Assembly (NCBI GenBank): GCA_020205615.1
Contig: CM035160.1
Location: 119,634,556 to 119,698,555, forward strand
Origin: Panax quinquefolius
Lineage: Eukaryota; Streptophyta; Magnoliopsida; Apiales; Araliaceae
Direction: 5' to 3'
Length of the DNA stretch: 64,000 nucleotides
In this document: piece by piece, positions 21,976 through 34,039 of the stretch
How positions within the stretch are numbered: the first letter of the stretch is position 1
Layout of the letters: each line of letters opens with the position of its first letter
The notes under the pieces: model-generated
Told to the model about the DNA's origin: nothing
Databases searched by the model: none
What the model saw: only the letters and a program-made list of their open reading frames with translations
Position numbers and translations under genes: made by a program

Positions 21976-24137
21976 GCAAGGAGTAGAGAGAAAGGGGCTG
22001 GGGAGATAGAAATGAACGATGTTTTTTTATTTTAAGTTTTCACTTGACCCAATTTTTTGCTCCGTGTTTTTGTATATACATAAAGTTTTTTAGAAAAAAC
22101 TTTATCTAATTAAAACAAAAAAAATGCTCTTTTAAATAGATAACGTTTTTGCATATATATCTATAACGTTTTTTTTAAAACGTTGTGGAAAAAAATACCA
22201 CAACATTTTTATAAAAACGTTGTGGTTTAAGCGTTGTCTATTTGCTATTTTATAGTAGTGGATCTAGAGCCTCAAATAACTTGTCAGACAGTGATAACCC
22301 ATTTCTAGGTTACCCAGAAATGGTTCGGTCATGGTCGGTCAACGACCTTTGACCAGGAATAACTATCAATTCGTGCATGATCTGGTTCTTCTATGAGTTC
22401 CAGAACACATATCTCTCTACATACTACAAGCTCAAACACGTAAAACACAAAAACACATATCATACATAGATCTATGGCCACTGACATTCATTGTCAGACG
22501 ACTGTTAAACCTTTTTCTAGATTTTGTAAAATGCCAAATCCGAACCTCTAGATGTTATGGATCTAACATCTAGCAATCCAGATCATCCTTAGACATTACT
22601 AACAACACATTTAACATAAAAAATCTAACATCTAACAATAGATCGTTGGACAGAAATCATGGCTAGGGTTTATACCTTCTATGAACGATTCTTGATTCTG
22701 GCTACTGATTTGGTTATGGATGATGGTGGGGCTTGATAATGTGACTGGTATGCTACAAAATCCCGTGGGTTTTAGAGAGAGAGGCTCAAGTATGAGAGTT
22801 TGTGCAAAATAAGTGGACAAATGTAATTTTTCTCTCTCCAATTCTATATATACATGTCTTGGATACATGTATAGCTGAGATAGAGACTGATTGCTGGAGT
22901 TTTTAAGTCAAAGGAGTTGTTGGTTTAGGTCACCAACCCATCCTATTGTCAAAACCTACATGTTAGAGTTCAATTATGCACAAAAGGGTATAATGGTCTT
23001 TTGACCAACACATTTAATGGCAAACTTGTAATCATGAAAACCCTTAGGGTTTGACCCTAAGGTTTAGTACATAGCATTTGTAGGATTTAGCAATTAGGGT
23101 TTGCACAAAAATAAAATAAATTTTAGTTTCTAAAATTTTGAAATTAGGGTTTCATAATTATGATTAATTTTCTAATTACTTTATACAGGAACATTAGGGT
23201 TTAAAATCTCTAATTATAATTAACTTTGCTAATTTAGCAATTAGGGTTTATTCTTTTGGTAATTAGGGTTATCAAATTAAAATTAGGATTCTAGTTCAGT
23301 AATTAGGGTTTAACAATTTAGGGTTTCTATAATTAACAATTATAATTTTAATACTTGTTAATTAATCATCTTATCACAATTACCAACAATCTCGAACTCT
23401 AATTTGAATTTCAAATTAGGATTTCTCATTTCAAAATTAGGATTTTATTAGGGTTTTCTAAATATTAGGGTTTCTAGAATTTTAATTAGGGTTTACCTAA
23501 TTAATACATTTAATATACGACATAAATTATATAACACACTTATAAAGAGAATCTTGTACTCTAATTTGGATCTCAAATTAGGGTTTAACATTATTACTAG
23601 GGTTTGGTCATAATACAATCGTAATTGACGACCATTATCAATCTGAAATCACATTACATATTCATAAAGATTGAAAAATCAAAATATAATTAATATTATA
23701 TTATTATTCTCATACCTTGATAATAATCCAAAATTAGGGTTTGGATTTCATATCCGATTTATTCTTCATATTTAACCTTAATAATTAAGGTAAAATAATT
23801 AACTTAATAATCTATACTAAAATTCATATAATAAAATAATTATTCTAATTATTCTAAAATCACTCCATATATTATTTAAATAATATATGATTATATTTTC
23901 ATGGAAAATAATTAATAAAAACATTTACGCTATATAAATTAATTATTATTAGAATATACTTTATAATAATCAATAATTCTAAAATAAATGTACTTGTAAA
24001 TAATCATGTAATAAATATATTTTTATTTACCACATAAATATATATACACATTATCTTGTACAAATCCTCATCCTTAAAATAAAATTTTTTTTATAAAATT
24101 TCTTATTTATTTATATAGAAAATATCGGGTTGTTACA

Positions 24138-24331
24138 TTAGATCTATTAGTGGTGAAATGTTTTGGCCATGAACTTAATATGTAGTTGTAGTGTTGCACG
24201 TATGCTACAATCTAAGAACTTTATCCAGCCCAGAAACCATATAACCTTGAATTTATTGTTGGTCAAAGTACCCACCTTGTCCACTGACACGAATTTCTGG
24301 GCAGGCTCAATAACACCTCAAAAACACTTAT
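24138..24331 (+). repeat. Element A right LTR, middle part
   Basis: It resumes element A's LTR at TTAGATCTATTAGTGG, directly after E's end, and runs to ACACTTAT. There CACTA2 interrupts it just before the hairpin. It duplicates 12525-12735 nearly base for base. It continues after CACTA2 at 35327. Confidence 0.85.
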
Positions 24332-24344
24332 CACTACAAAAAAA

Positions 24345-24870
24345 TGGGCCTTTAGCAACGATTTTTTGGGCAACGACTTTATAAGTCGTTGCTAAAAGTG
24401 TATAATTAGCAACGAAATTCATAAGTCGTTGCAAAAATTCGTTGCTAATTCATTGGCGGGAAAAAAATTCGTTAGAAATTCGTTATAAAATTTTCGGCCA
24501 CTTGATTTCCCGTCATCGTGGGCAACGAAAGTTTTTTTGTTGCTAAAAATGGGGCTTTAAGAATTCATTTTTCGAAAAACGACTTTATAAGTCGTTGCTA
24601 AAAGTGTATGTTTAGCAACGAAACTTGTCATTCGTTACAGATTGTGTCAGGCTTTCACTTTTTCACAACAAAATTCATAAGTCGTTGCAAAATTTGAAAA
24701 CAAAATTCATTAGAAATTCGTTACAAAATTTCTAACCACTTGATTTCTCCTCATCGTGAGCAACGAAAGTTTTTTTGGTGCTATATTTCGTTGCCTAATA
24801 TGGACCACATTCATTGGCAATAAATTTTATTTTCGTTGCATATTTTATACAACTTTTTGTAACGACTATT
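24345..24870. repeat. CACTA2 left subterminal repeats
   Basis: More than a dozen copies of the word AGCAACGA or TCGTTGCT, some with one change, occur in both orientations. Many are preceded by TTATAAG (TTATAAGTCGTTGCTAAAAG occurs more than once). These are the expected multiple binding sites of a CACTA TNPA-like protein (family knowledge). Confidence 0.85.
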
Positions 24871-25431
24871 AAAATATTGCCTTAAATTAAGATAATCCCA
24901 ATAATCATGTTTTTGTAAGACCATATTCGGTATTTTGAGAATTGTCAAAAAATATTCGTATTTAGTATTTAAAAATTATGTCCAAATTCGGAACATATTT
25001 GTTTCCATTTTTTATTCGAATAAACAAATTATTCAAATATGCGAATTCGAATGTCAATCACCTAATAAACAATTTATTTATAAAAAATAAAAAAAAATAT
25101 TGACCAATTACTAACAAATCACAACCATTTAAAGTTGTAAAAATATATATCATAAATGGGAGACATATCAAATACATCATCATTCATAATTGATCATAAA
25201 AATTAATTAAAATTTACTAATACAAATTGTACATATAAGTTGTATAAATTGCACTTGGGATAAATAACATTTTGGTCATTTGTATCTTGGGGTTGGGGTT
25301 TTCATTGTAGTTCTTCAAAACTTTTTTTGTTACAATCGAATAACTGTACTCTCAAAAATTACAAAATGGTCATTCTGTTTGATTTTCGTCAAAAAATTTG
25401 ATTTAAAATCTTGATATCTTATATTGCTTTC

Positions 25432-27190
25432 GTTATTTCTTGACGTGGAGGAGGCGTAAGGCTTGCCTTAATTTTTTTTTTAAAGAAAATGTTGCTAACA
25501 AGTGTTGAACTCTAGAGTTCCCCAAACTAAAACCTTATATTCTAACAAAAACCACCGGACCAACTACTTATTATGCTAACATTTATGTAACACTAATATT
25601 TAAACCACCTAGCATCGTTTATATGTATGTGAAGATGAGATAATAATAATTGTAAATAATAATAATAATAAAATTAAATTTTAAATAATTAAAATTTTAA
25701 ATAATAATAATTATTATAATTATTGTCATCTGGAAAGTGGCGATGATAATTACTCTGCCTCTACAGTTTTACTAAATAAAATACTCCTTAATATAAATTA
25801 AATAGTAATCCCCCATCTCAAAATTAAAAATAAATTTAATTTTTGAAATTAAATAATATTATATTAAAATTTTAAACTAGTATAATTTATAAAATTTAGA
25901 ATAAAATAAAATTTATAACTAATAATTTTATTATTTATTGTACAATTATAATAACTACATCAATTAAAACTAAATAAATTTATATTAAATTAAAATTTAA
26001 TATGTCGTTTTGTATTTTTAATTTTGGGTGAAATTCAGATCAGTAATTTGACAAGATTAAAAGTTACAATGAGTTTCTCTTATCGTTAATTTTCTATTTT
26101 TTTCTTTTATCATTTGTTCTTCTTCTTCTTCTTCTTATTATTATTATTTTACATTAATTCTATTCTCTCAACGGTTTGCCAGTTGGATAAGTAGCTTTTC
26201 GTCTCTTGTGAGCACTGAAATCGGGGAGGGAAATGGGAATACTACTACCAGTAGTAGTGCCATATCTATACACTCCAAAATTTTAGAGAATTGATATTTT
26301 TATATTGAAAATATTAATTTCATAATATTCTTTTTTACATGAAAGTGAATCTCATATATTATTTATGTGAAATTAATATTTTATTTATAAAATATCAATT
26401 GTCAAATTTAATTGTTATGTAAACAATATAGTAAAATGGGTTAGAAAAAGGAGTCCTATATATTTCAAAAGTTTTCATGTAAATTATGACACATGACTTC
26501 TTATTTAATTTTAGAATTAATCGAATTAAGTAATAGTCGGTGTTGTCAAAATTAAATTTTAGAAACCTTGAGGTTAAATTTTACTCCATTTCTGCAAGCC
26601 ACGTCACAACACAATAAGCAATTATGCGAGGAACAATAAATTCTGCTCCATTTTTAAAACATTATTACTATCATCATTTTTAAAGTACTCTCCATGTTTC
26701 TTTTTTAAATAAGTATTATTGTTTCTTAAGATTTATTTTTTGAAAATTTTAATTAAATTTTAATTGTTTAATTTTTAATATTATTCTAAGTATTAAATAT
26801 AATTTTGGTTCTCTCACTATTTTATGCCCAATAAATAACACTCTCTTTCTTCAATACTGAAAGATGAATATAGGCGATTGATATTACAATAATTATTATT
26901 ATTTAAAATTTTAATTATTTAAAATTTAGTATTATTATTACAATAATAATTATTACAATTATTATTATTACATTTATTATTATCTCATTTTCACATGCAT
27001 ATAAACGATGCTAAGTGGTTTAAATATTAGTGTTACATAATTTTTACCATAAAAGGTAGTTGGTCTATTGGTTTTTGTTAGAATATAAGGTTCTAGTTTG
27101 GGAAGGTCTAGAGTTCAACACTTATTTGCAACATTTTCTTTAAGAAAATTTTTAAGGCAAGCCTTCTGCCCTCCACGTCGAGAAATAACT
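25432..27190. mobile_element. Inverted-repeat element nested in CACTA2
   Basis: About 300 bp at 25432-25740 recurs as an inverted copy at 26875-27190. Shared words include GACGTGGAGG, AAGGCTTGCCTTAA, AAGTGTTGAACTCTAGA, ACCTTATATTCTAACAAAAA, TAACACTAATATTTAAACCA and TAGCATCGTTTATATG. The arms also contain (ATA)n stretches. The 1.1-kb spacer has no recognisable ORF. Long terminal inverted arms suggest a Mutator-like or foldback element. I could not find a 9-bp target duplication at the visible limits, so the true ends may lie elsewhere. Transcription through it would give a long hairpin RNA. Confidence 0.65.
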
Positions 27191-27619
27191 TGGTCACGTC
27201 AAAGAAAAATAATTCGGTCGATATACGCATATCACATTTTTATTCAATTTTATTTTTAAATTTTTTTAAAATTTTTTTTGTAACAACTCCACTTTAAAAA
27301 TCAGTACCAACGTCGGAATCTCTTTTTTTGTAAATTATATTTTTTTAAAAAAATTACTGCTATTTTTTTTAAAATGAATTTAAATTTCTTTTTTTTTTCA
27401 AAAAAAACAAACTGATGCCAACTTTTTTTTAAGTGGCGTTAGGTTTGTATTTTTTAATTTTTTTTAAAGTTACTTTATAAATCAAATTTTTAAAGTTACT
27501 TTATGAATCAGAAGTCAAAAGCTTTAGATTTAAAAATGAATGAGGAGAAGAAGACAAAACTTGGTGTTAAATCTAAAAAATAAGTGTCCTTCGATTTGTA
27601 TGCTTCAACCATATATCCA

Positions 27620-27667
27620 GTAATTATTTTTTTTAATAATAATAATAATAATTAGTTATTTGAAGGA

Positions 27668-27735
<68 letters not shown>

Positions 27736-28071
27736 TAATAATAATAATTGTTATTGTTATTACTCCTGAGTCTCTGTAGTTTACTACTCCTTCCTCACCT
27801 GAGTTACTTGAATACCCTCGTGGTTAAATCTAAGTTGAATTGTATGCATGCATACTAATAATCATAAATTCATAATAATTTAGTGGTAAAAGTCTTTTTT
27901 TTAATTATTGTATAAAATTTTAAATTCGAGTCTATTTATTGAAAGAAGATAGAATTTAGTGGGTGTTACAAATTGAAGGTAAATTTTTCTTACATTTATT
28001 TTATTTTATTTTATTTTTATTATTATTATTGTTATTTTTATTGTTATTGTTATTATTATTATTATTAGTAC

Positions 28072-28122
<51 letters not shown>

Positions 28123-28185
28123 GAATATTATTATTATGAATGTTATTATTATAATTATAATTATAATTATTATTATTATTATCAC
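27620..28185. repeat. (AAT)n and (TTA)n microsatellites, opposite orientation
   Basis: An ATA/TAA run covers about 27635-27765 and a TTA run about 28018-28180, about 260 bp apart. Being reverse complements of each other they could pair. Long asparagine or isoleucine reading frames across the second run are artefacts of the repeat. Confidence 0.9.
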
Positions 28186-28199
28186 CACGCAATTAGTTA

Positions 28200-29613
28200 T
28201 GGTATGTAGTGAAGGAGAAGAAATGAATATATGGGGGAAATCTCATGTTTTGATATAAATATTAATCCTTGCAAGATATTAACAATTGATCTATGTTGCT
28301 CCAGCAGTCATATGACTAAAATTTCAAATGTGAGGTTGCGAGTTCAAATTTTTGATATAAACATATTTTTTTCTTTTTGTATTTGTTGATAAGAAGTGAA
28401 AATTTAAGGAATATTTTTTTCATGGAAGGAATATTTTCCTTATCAATTTAATGGGTTGTATTGCTAAAGAATTTATAGGAGCAAGTAGGAGCAGTTTATT
28501 GAAATCGGTGCTTTTGTGTTTTGGAATGAATATTCCATTATTTTGCCAAGTGTTTCAGCTTTGTGATTAATCTGGTAATATTGGAATGGATACTTAGATA
28601 ATGTTAAATTTTGATTTAGAAGAATCGGTTATTTTAGGTTCTTGATTCTTATTGTAAGATCAAAAAATATCTGAAGATCATACAACAATAAACACTTGTG
28701 GAGCAGATTCAGTACTTTAATGTACATGTTATTATGGTGATGAAATTGCTTAAGGGAATAATACTTTGTTATCTTCATTATCACTTGCAAAATGCTTTGT
28801 TTGAGACTTTGTTTTGGTTTTCACATACTAAATTTGCATTGTCATTCTCCTTCGCTGTTTACATGCCATAAATTCTCTTTCTTATATTTGTAAAATCGTA
28901 TTTATCAGTTTTAAAGACAAATGCTTGTCTATTTTCGGTATGATGTCAGATTCTCAAGCAGACAGGAGTGTTGGAGAGAAAAGGCTATGGATTCCAGGGG
29001 ATGACGGGCCTTATTTGACGGAGTTTAGTGGCTACAATAATTATACTTGAACTCTCGATTGTGATTTGATACATATTCGAGTTGGTACTCGATACATTTT
29101 TTTATAATATATACAAAGTTAAATAAAATTAGAATAATTAATTATAATTATTTTATTTTATTTTTATTTTTAATTGTGATTTTATATTTAAGTAAAATAA
29201 TAAGTTTAATTTATTATTATATCTATTATAGAAGTAGTTACTATGAAGAGACTCAAATTTTGAGCTTGAATTCGAAGCTCACAAGTAGTTTGAATATAAT
29301 TCGATCAGAGTCAAATCGAATTTGAGTAATGAATATTTGAGTCGAGTCAAATTTGACTAGAGTTTTATAAATGCAATTCGAATCCAAATCGAATTTGATT
29401 ACGAATTCAAATTGAAGTAGAGTATTGAGGATAAATAATAAATAAAAGTCCCCATAAACATATTATTAAAGTTTTAATCAATTATTTGAGAAAAAATAAT
29501 TAAATATTCAATGTAAACTTTTGAATATAAGTATATATTATAAATATTTATACACACTACAGTATTACTCCACACACATAAAATAGACATCTAAACATTA
29601 ATAAGTAGAGCAT
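28200..29613. other. CACTA2 interior, no gene recognised
   Basis: AT-rich non-coding sequence. A short stretch near 28950-29035 reads SVGEKRLWIPGDDGPYLTEF in one plus frame and has higher GC than its surroundings. It may be another captured exon, but I cannot assign it. Confidence 0.3.
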
Positions 29614-29975
29614 TCATTTTGAAATTTAGGATTTCAAAAATGATGAAAACTTATTTGAATTGTAATTTAGAACATTATTATTTATACTTAAAAACTCATT
29701 ATTATTATTTTCTTATTATATTTATAGTTGTAATTAGAGTTTTCATTTTGAAATTTAAATTTAGGATTTTGAAAATGATGAAAACTTATTTGAATTGTAA
29801 TTTAGAGTATTGATTATTGTATTTATTAAAATAAATAAATTAACATTCATTAAATAATGAACTATACTTTAAAACTCATAATTTATTTATTTATTCTTAT
29901 TCTAATTATATTTATAATCAGATTATTTATTTTGAAATTTAGGATTTTGAAAATGATAAAAATTTATTTGAATCG
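29614..29975 (+). repeat. About 60-bp direct repeat, three dispersed copies
   Basis: The sequence TTGAAATTTAGGATTT, ending in ATGATGAAAACTTATTTGAA, starts near 29618, 29755 and 29934. The copies are separated by AT-rich spacers. The third copy has ATAAAAATT in place of ATGAAAACT. The short plus-strand ORF here is a by-product of the repeat. Confidence 0.75.
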
Positions 29976-30349
29976 TTAAACATTTTTATTGCATCGAAAC
30001 AAATGCGAAAAAATTTATACCGTAGTAATCAATACTTTAAATTACAATTCAATTATGATTTCTTTGTTGCATCATTTGTCTTATATATTATTGTATTCTA
30101 TATATTGCAATCAAGTTTAAGTTATTTATTATTTACAATTAATTATAGAAAGATAAAATTATACTGACACAAATATTTGAAATTTGAAAAGATAAATCTC
30201 ATATATTACTATCTAGCGTAATATTTTGTTTTTTTACAATTAATTTTATAGATGGATAAAAATTATTCAATAGTAATATATAAGGTTGTGCAAATAATTG
30301 AGTTTTTTCTTGGGTTTTACCGGTTAATTGAATAAAACCATTTATTTGC

Positions 30350-30645
30350 TAATTGTAAACCTTCTACGTCTTCTGCCTTTATCGCAAAGACCCAAATCAA
30401 AACCGATCTTTTGTCGCTCTCTTCTCCGACTCACCATTTTTACTCTCTATCTCCACTCTTTAGTCTTGTCTGGTTTGAGTCGTCTTCGGTCTCGTCAGAG
30501 TCATCTCCGTTGCTGCTTATCGACAATCGATTGACTTATCGACAGTTGACAGATCACAGATCGACTCTCCAATCACCATCTCAGTCTCTATCTTCTTTCT
30601 CGGCCTCCGATCAATCTCTTTGCTGCTTCTTTTTTAGGTAATAAG
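30350..30645 (+). other. Gene-like 5' leader captured in CACTA2
   Basis: This is a CT-rich, GC-higher block with many TCTCC/CTTC runs ending TTTTTTAG-GTAATAAG. It resembles a plant 5' untranslated exon followed by an intron donor. Short frames here lack any known domain. About 1.7 kb downstream on the same strand are the RPT3 exons, so this could be the captured leader of the same gene or of another one. Confidence 0.4.
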
Positions 30646-30683
30646 ATTTACACTTAATTATTGGCTTCTTCTCCACAGATTAT

Positions 30684-30877
30684 AGGGTTTGTTATGAAAT
30701 AGTTTTGTTTTGGGTAATTAAGTTATGTTTCTTCATTTGTTTTCTAAATTGTTATCCATGAGTTTTATTCATATTTTCTTGAGTTAAGTTCAATATTTCT
30801 TGAATTAAGTTTGTTTTTATTTCTAGGGTTTGTTATGAAATAATTTTGTTTTGGGTAATTAAGTTATGTTTCTTAAT
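30684..30877 (+). repeat. 53-bp direct duplication
   Basis: AGGGTTTGTTATGAAATA followed by TTTTGTTTTGGGTAATTAAG is present at 30684-30736 and 30825-30877 with about three differences. It lies in the presumed leader intron downstream of 30645. Confidence 0.85.
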
Positions 30878-30899
30878 TTCTTAGCTAGGTTAATTAACC

Positions 30900-31026
30900 C
30901 CCCGTCCCATGAATTTTTTATGGTTTTTAATTTTATTGATCTTCTTTGATCTTTTGGAATATTTTTAACAATGGCCTTGTTTAACAAGCATGATCGATGA
31001 GTAGTTATGGATTAACTAATTTCATT

Positions 31027-31062
<36 letters not shown>

Positions 31063-32307
31063 AATAAAGAGAGAGATACATACATACATACATACATTAT
31101 ATAGCATATGACTTGTTAAATTATGGACCATTTACAACATGACAGAAACTAGATTTCCCTCTATATCCATTTATTTATGATTCTATGATATATGTGATTA
31201 TGTGTTTTTTTTGCTTATGTAATAAATTTGAAAGTCATATGGGTTATAGATTTCTAATTAGCTTGTCATGGCAATTTTTTATGGCTAAATTGAGGCAATT
31301 TTTTTACTGCTGCTGCTGGGAATTGGGATAAATCCTCATTTCCTGTTCTCCAAAACTGGACAACTAACAAATAAACATACCCATAGAAAAACAAACTAAA
31401 AAAATGATATGCAAAACTAGAGTGATCACATATTCACACCTTGTTCTAATGAACTACTAAAACTCGACCCGTGTTTTTTTTATTTTATTTGATCAGATTC
31501 CTTAATCAAAAGAAACGTTGGATAGACAAATCAAATCAAATTAGACACGAATAAAAAAAAGGATCAAAATGAAGTATAAAATAATTAAAGGATCAACAAC
31601 ACTCACAGCTGAAACACCACCACCAAAGATCACTTATTTGAAAGACTTTTCCGCCATTGTTGGATACAGAGTGTAAATTTGAGGTTTCTGGACTGGAATT
31701 ATTAATGGTTGAACAAGGGCCGATCGCAACAATCGCTTTATTTATGGGTTGGTTGATGGAAAGTGAAAAAAGGTCGGGGAGATGTCCACGTGTCGATCTT
31801 TTCCAGCTTATATCTGTCACCGACAATCTCCAAGGCAAAGCAAAAATCCGCTTAATATGATACTCATTATTATTTTAACAAATACTAAATCTATGATATT
31901 AGGATTGCCATTACAGTTACAAATCTGTTTTTTTTTTCATGTTTAGCTGGAATATTTGTTAAATATTTAATGTTGTGTTAATTACTCCCTCATGGCAAAC
32001 AGTCGTATTCATTGCAGTTTTGGTGGGAGGCATAACCATGTGAAATATAAAGATTTGTCTTCTGTTTGAAATTGATGGCATCAGAGAGATGTTTAAAAGT
32101 ATATTCACACAGGTAATTATCACTAGTCATTGGTCTTTGAATTGAAGTTGACATTGTTGATGGATCAGTAGCACTATGAGTTGCATATCTATTTGTATGT
32201 TAGAAGTTGTTGTCAAATATTTTAATATGAGCACCATACGTAACTGTGATTCTGTTCAGTTTTACAGTTGGAAGTTATTAATCTGATGGTTAAAAATTTT
32301 GATGCAG
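30900..32307. other. CACTA2 interior between leader and RPT3 exons
   Basis: This stretch is mostly non-coding. It contains a (TA)n run at 31027-31060 followed by ACATACATACATAC, and a GC-richer block at 31590-31860 open on both strands. I recognise no domain in either frame, and the block has the look of a promoter or leader rather than a protein. Confidence 0.35.
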
Positions 32308-33247
32308 CAAATGTCTACTACCGAGATTAGAAACCAAAAAATATCATTGAATGGTCCTCTAGGCACTGGTAAAACAATGCTTGCCAAAGGTGTTGCTAAT
32401 CATACAACAGCAGCCTTCATTAGAGTAGTTGGCTCAGAATTTGTTCAAAAGTACTTGGGCGAGGTAATGTAAAGATTTGATCCTCTTATATGTGCAGCTT
32501 AGACATATCTTTCTCTTGTATACTTATGGTCGTAATCTTTTTACACAAACACACATTTCTTTCAACCATCAGTGCTGAAGTAATTCTTTTTAGTGAATCA
32601 TAGATAATTTGTGATCTCACTTGCCCATTGGTGTGGAAGTCGTCATCCATACATTTGGTGAGCTTGTGTTTTATAAAGAGTTAGAAAGGAAAGGAAACTA
32701 TTTTCCTCCCTAAGAATTTTAGAACATTTACTTATTAAATAAGTTAGAGCATTTTTTCCCCTCGTGCTCCCACTGTTTAATTTGCAAATGGAGCTTAATT
32801 TGATCTTCACTTAAATTAAAAATCTCGTTCATTACAGTGTCAAGAAAAAATGATGGGAAAAAATCATTTTGTTTTTATGTGATAGTTGCGCGTGTTTTAT
32901 GCAAGGTCCACTAATGGTTTGTGATGTTTTTCGCCTTGCAAAGGAAAATGCTCCTGCAATTATTTTTATTGATGAGGTAGATGCCATTGCAATTGCTAGG
33001 TTTGATGCTCATACTGGAGCTGATAGAGAAGTCCAGCAAATTCTTATGGGTACTTCTAAACCAGGTAAACTTTAAGATAATTAGAGTTGACTATTGGCGA
33101 GTGGAATAATCAGCTTCCTTTGTTTTCTTTGTGCGAAATCATAGATGGAGGCATCCTGCACTTGGCCATCTTTTTTGGGCAATAATTTTCAAGTTTATAT
33201 AATTAGATCAACTTTTGTAGATGGATGGGTTTGACCAGACAGTGAAT
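32308..33247 (+). pseudogene. Captured 26S proteasome ATPase RPT3 fragment
   Basis: Three exons of the AAA+ subunit RPT3 (S6B type) are present. Exon 32308-32463 has Walker A (GPLGTGKT, normally GPPGTGKT) and [17 protein letters not shown]. Exon 32905-33064 has [20 protein letters not shown] (Walker B intact), [12 protein letters not shown] and ILM. Exon 33221-33247 reads MDGFDQTVN. Introns remain, with good GT donors at 32464 and 33065. The acceptor of exon two is AA where AG is expected (GCAA-GGTCC). A one-base shift follows ILM. The rest of the AAA domain and the N- and C-termini are missing. Such a piece cannot act in the proteasome. It shows capture of genomic DNA by CACTA2. Confidence 0.9.
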
Positions 33248-33757
33248 TCAATGATACACCTACTACTATATTTTGGATGGTATGTGATCTAGAACCATGA
33301 TACATGAATTTTCAACTCACTCGTTCACTTTTATACATATGTTTTTGAATTATACTGTATGGACTATATGAGTCATTATGATATTTTACACTAATATTTT
33401 ATAGGATTATGTTGCTACAAGATGGTATAGAGCTCTAGAATTATTTGGTTCTTTTTTCTCTAAGATGGTATAGAGCTCCAGAATTATGTGGTTCTAGTAG
33501 AATCTTTTCCTTCTCTACTATTCTTATATTATTACATACTATGTCACATGCAAGTTGTTCTTATGCTTTACAAATTTCATTTCTATATTAAGTGTGGACC
33601 TATTCATGGTTCAAACAATGAATACCTCATGTTCTTATGTTATTAATTAGCTCTAATTAATAACATAAGAAGAAGAGACAGAGTTGTTGCTTTCTACTTT
33701 TTCATCCTCAATAACATTCAAGGCAAGAACAACCCAACACATAATTATATTTGTAGA

Positions 33758-34039
33758 ATGGATGCCCCATTCAAGGCTAGAATGCATTCCCGTTATGGTC
33801 ATTGGGATGCTTTTTCAATAGCAGTAACTTTTCTTTTAACGTTTCGTTCCGAATTAGTTTCCTACAACAATGAGAGCATAGCAGCAATTACTCTAGGTAT
33901 GACCACCAATGCTGCTTACATAGAACCACCTCAAGAAGTTCCCAAATGGCATGGTCTATCCCCTAAATATGGAGAAATGGTCAGTAATTTGATAGTAGTA
34001 CTAATTCCTAGTTATCTCATACAAGAAAACAAAAAATAA
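33758..34039 (+). CDS. Unrecognised 93-codon ORF in CACTA2
   Basis: The ORF starts ATG at 33758 (MDAPFKARMHSRYGHWDAF) and ends with a stop at 34039. Amino-acid use is protein-like (TTNAAYIEPPQEVPKWHGLS) and GC is above the surroundings. A preceding TTTGTAG and a following CTTTCAGG suggest exon or intron borders. I do not recognise a family. It could be another captured exon, since it lies 500 bp downstream of the RPT3 piece, or a remnant of a CACTA protein. No signal peptide is visible, and one weakly hydrophobic stretch (SIAVTFLLTF) is present. Confidence 0.3.
   Translation: MDAPFKARMHSRYGHWDAFSIAVTFLLTFRSELVSYNNESIAAITLGMTTNAAYIEPPQEVPKWHGLSPKYGEMVSNLIVVLIPSYLIQENKK

Larger units (their letters stand above)
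17921..22260. mobile_element. CACTA1: CACTA transposon carrying host gene pieces
   Basis: The left end is CACTACCAGAAAACAG and the right end, read inward, is CACTACTATAAAATAG. The terminal inverted repeat is about 30 bp with 25 matches. Subterminal copies of AAAACGTTGT(G/A)G, in both orientations, crowd 17955-18215 and 22080-22240, as usual for CACTA transposase binding zones. Flanking trinucleotides are TAT and GAT, so the target duplication is imperfect or mutated. No transposase is visible. The interior holds P4-ATPase and STE20-kinase exons, making it a non-autonomous, gene-capturing (Pack-CACTA-like) copy inside element E's LTR. Confidence 0.9.
13135..24137 (-). mobile_element. Element E LTR (about 4.9 kb, with two nested inserts)
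   Basis: On the minus strand the LTR begins TGTAACAACCCG at 24137. It passes the telomere-word zone (23040-23770), a unique middle, and the hairpin near 15565-15597. It then crosses an AT-rich zone (14440-15540) and ends near 13135, next to a tRNA-Met-type primer site. It is diverged from A's LTR but has the same order of parts. Removing the solo LTR (16112-17834) and CACTA1 (17921-22260) leaves about 4.9 kb. Its right end abuts TTAGA of A's LTR. Its partner LTR on the left is missing. Confidence 0.75.

Noticed and set aside
28001..28192. Minus-strand frames rich in Asn or Ile
   Set aside because: They come entirely from a trinucleotide microsatellite and have no protein character.
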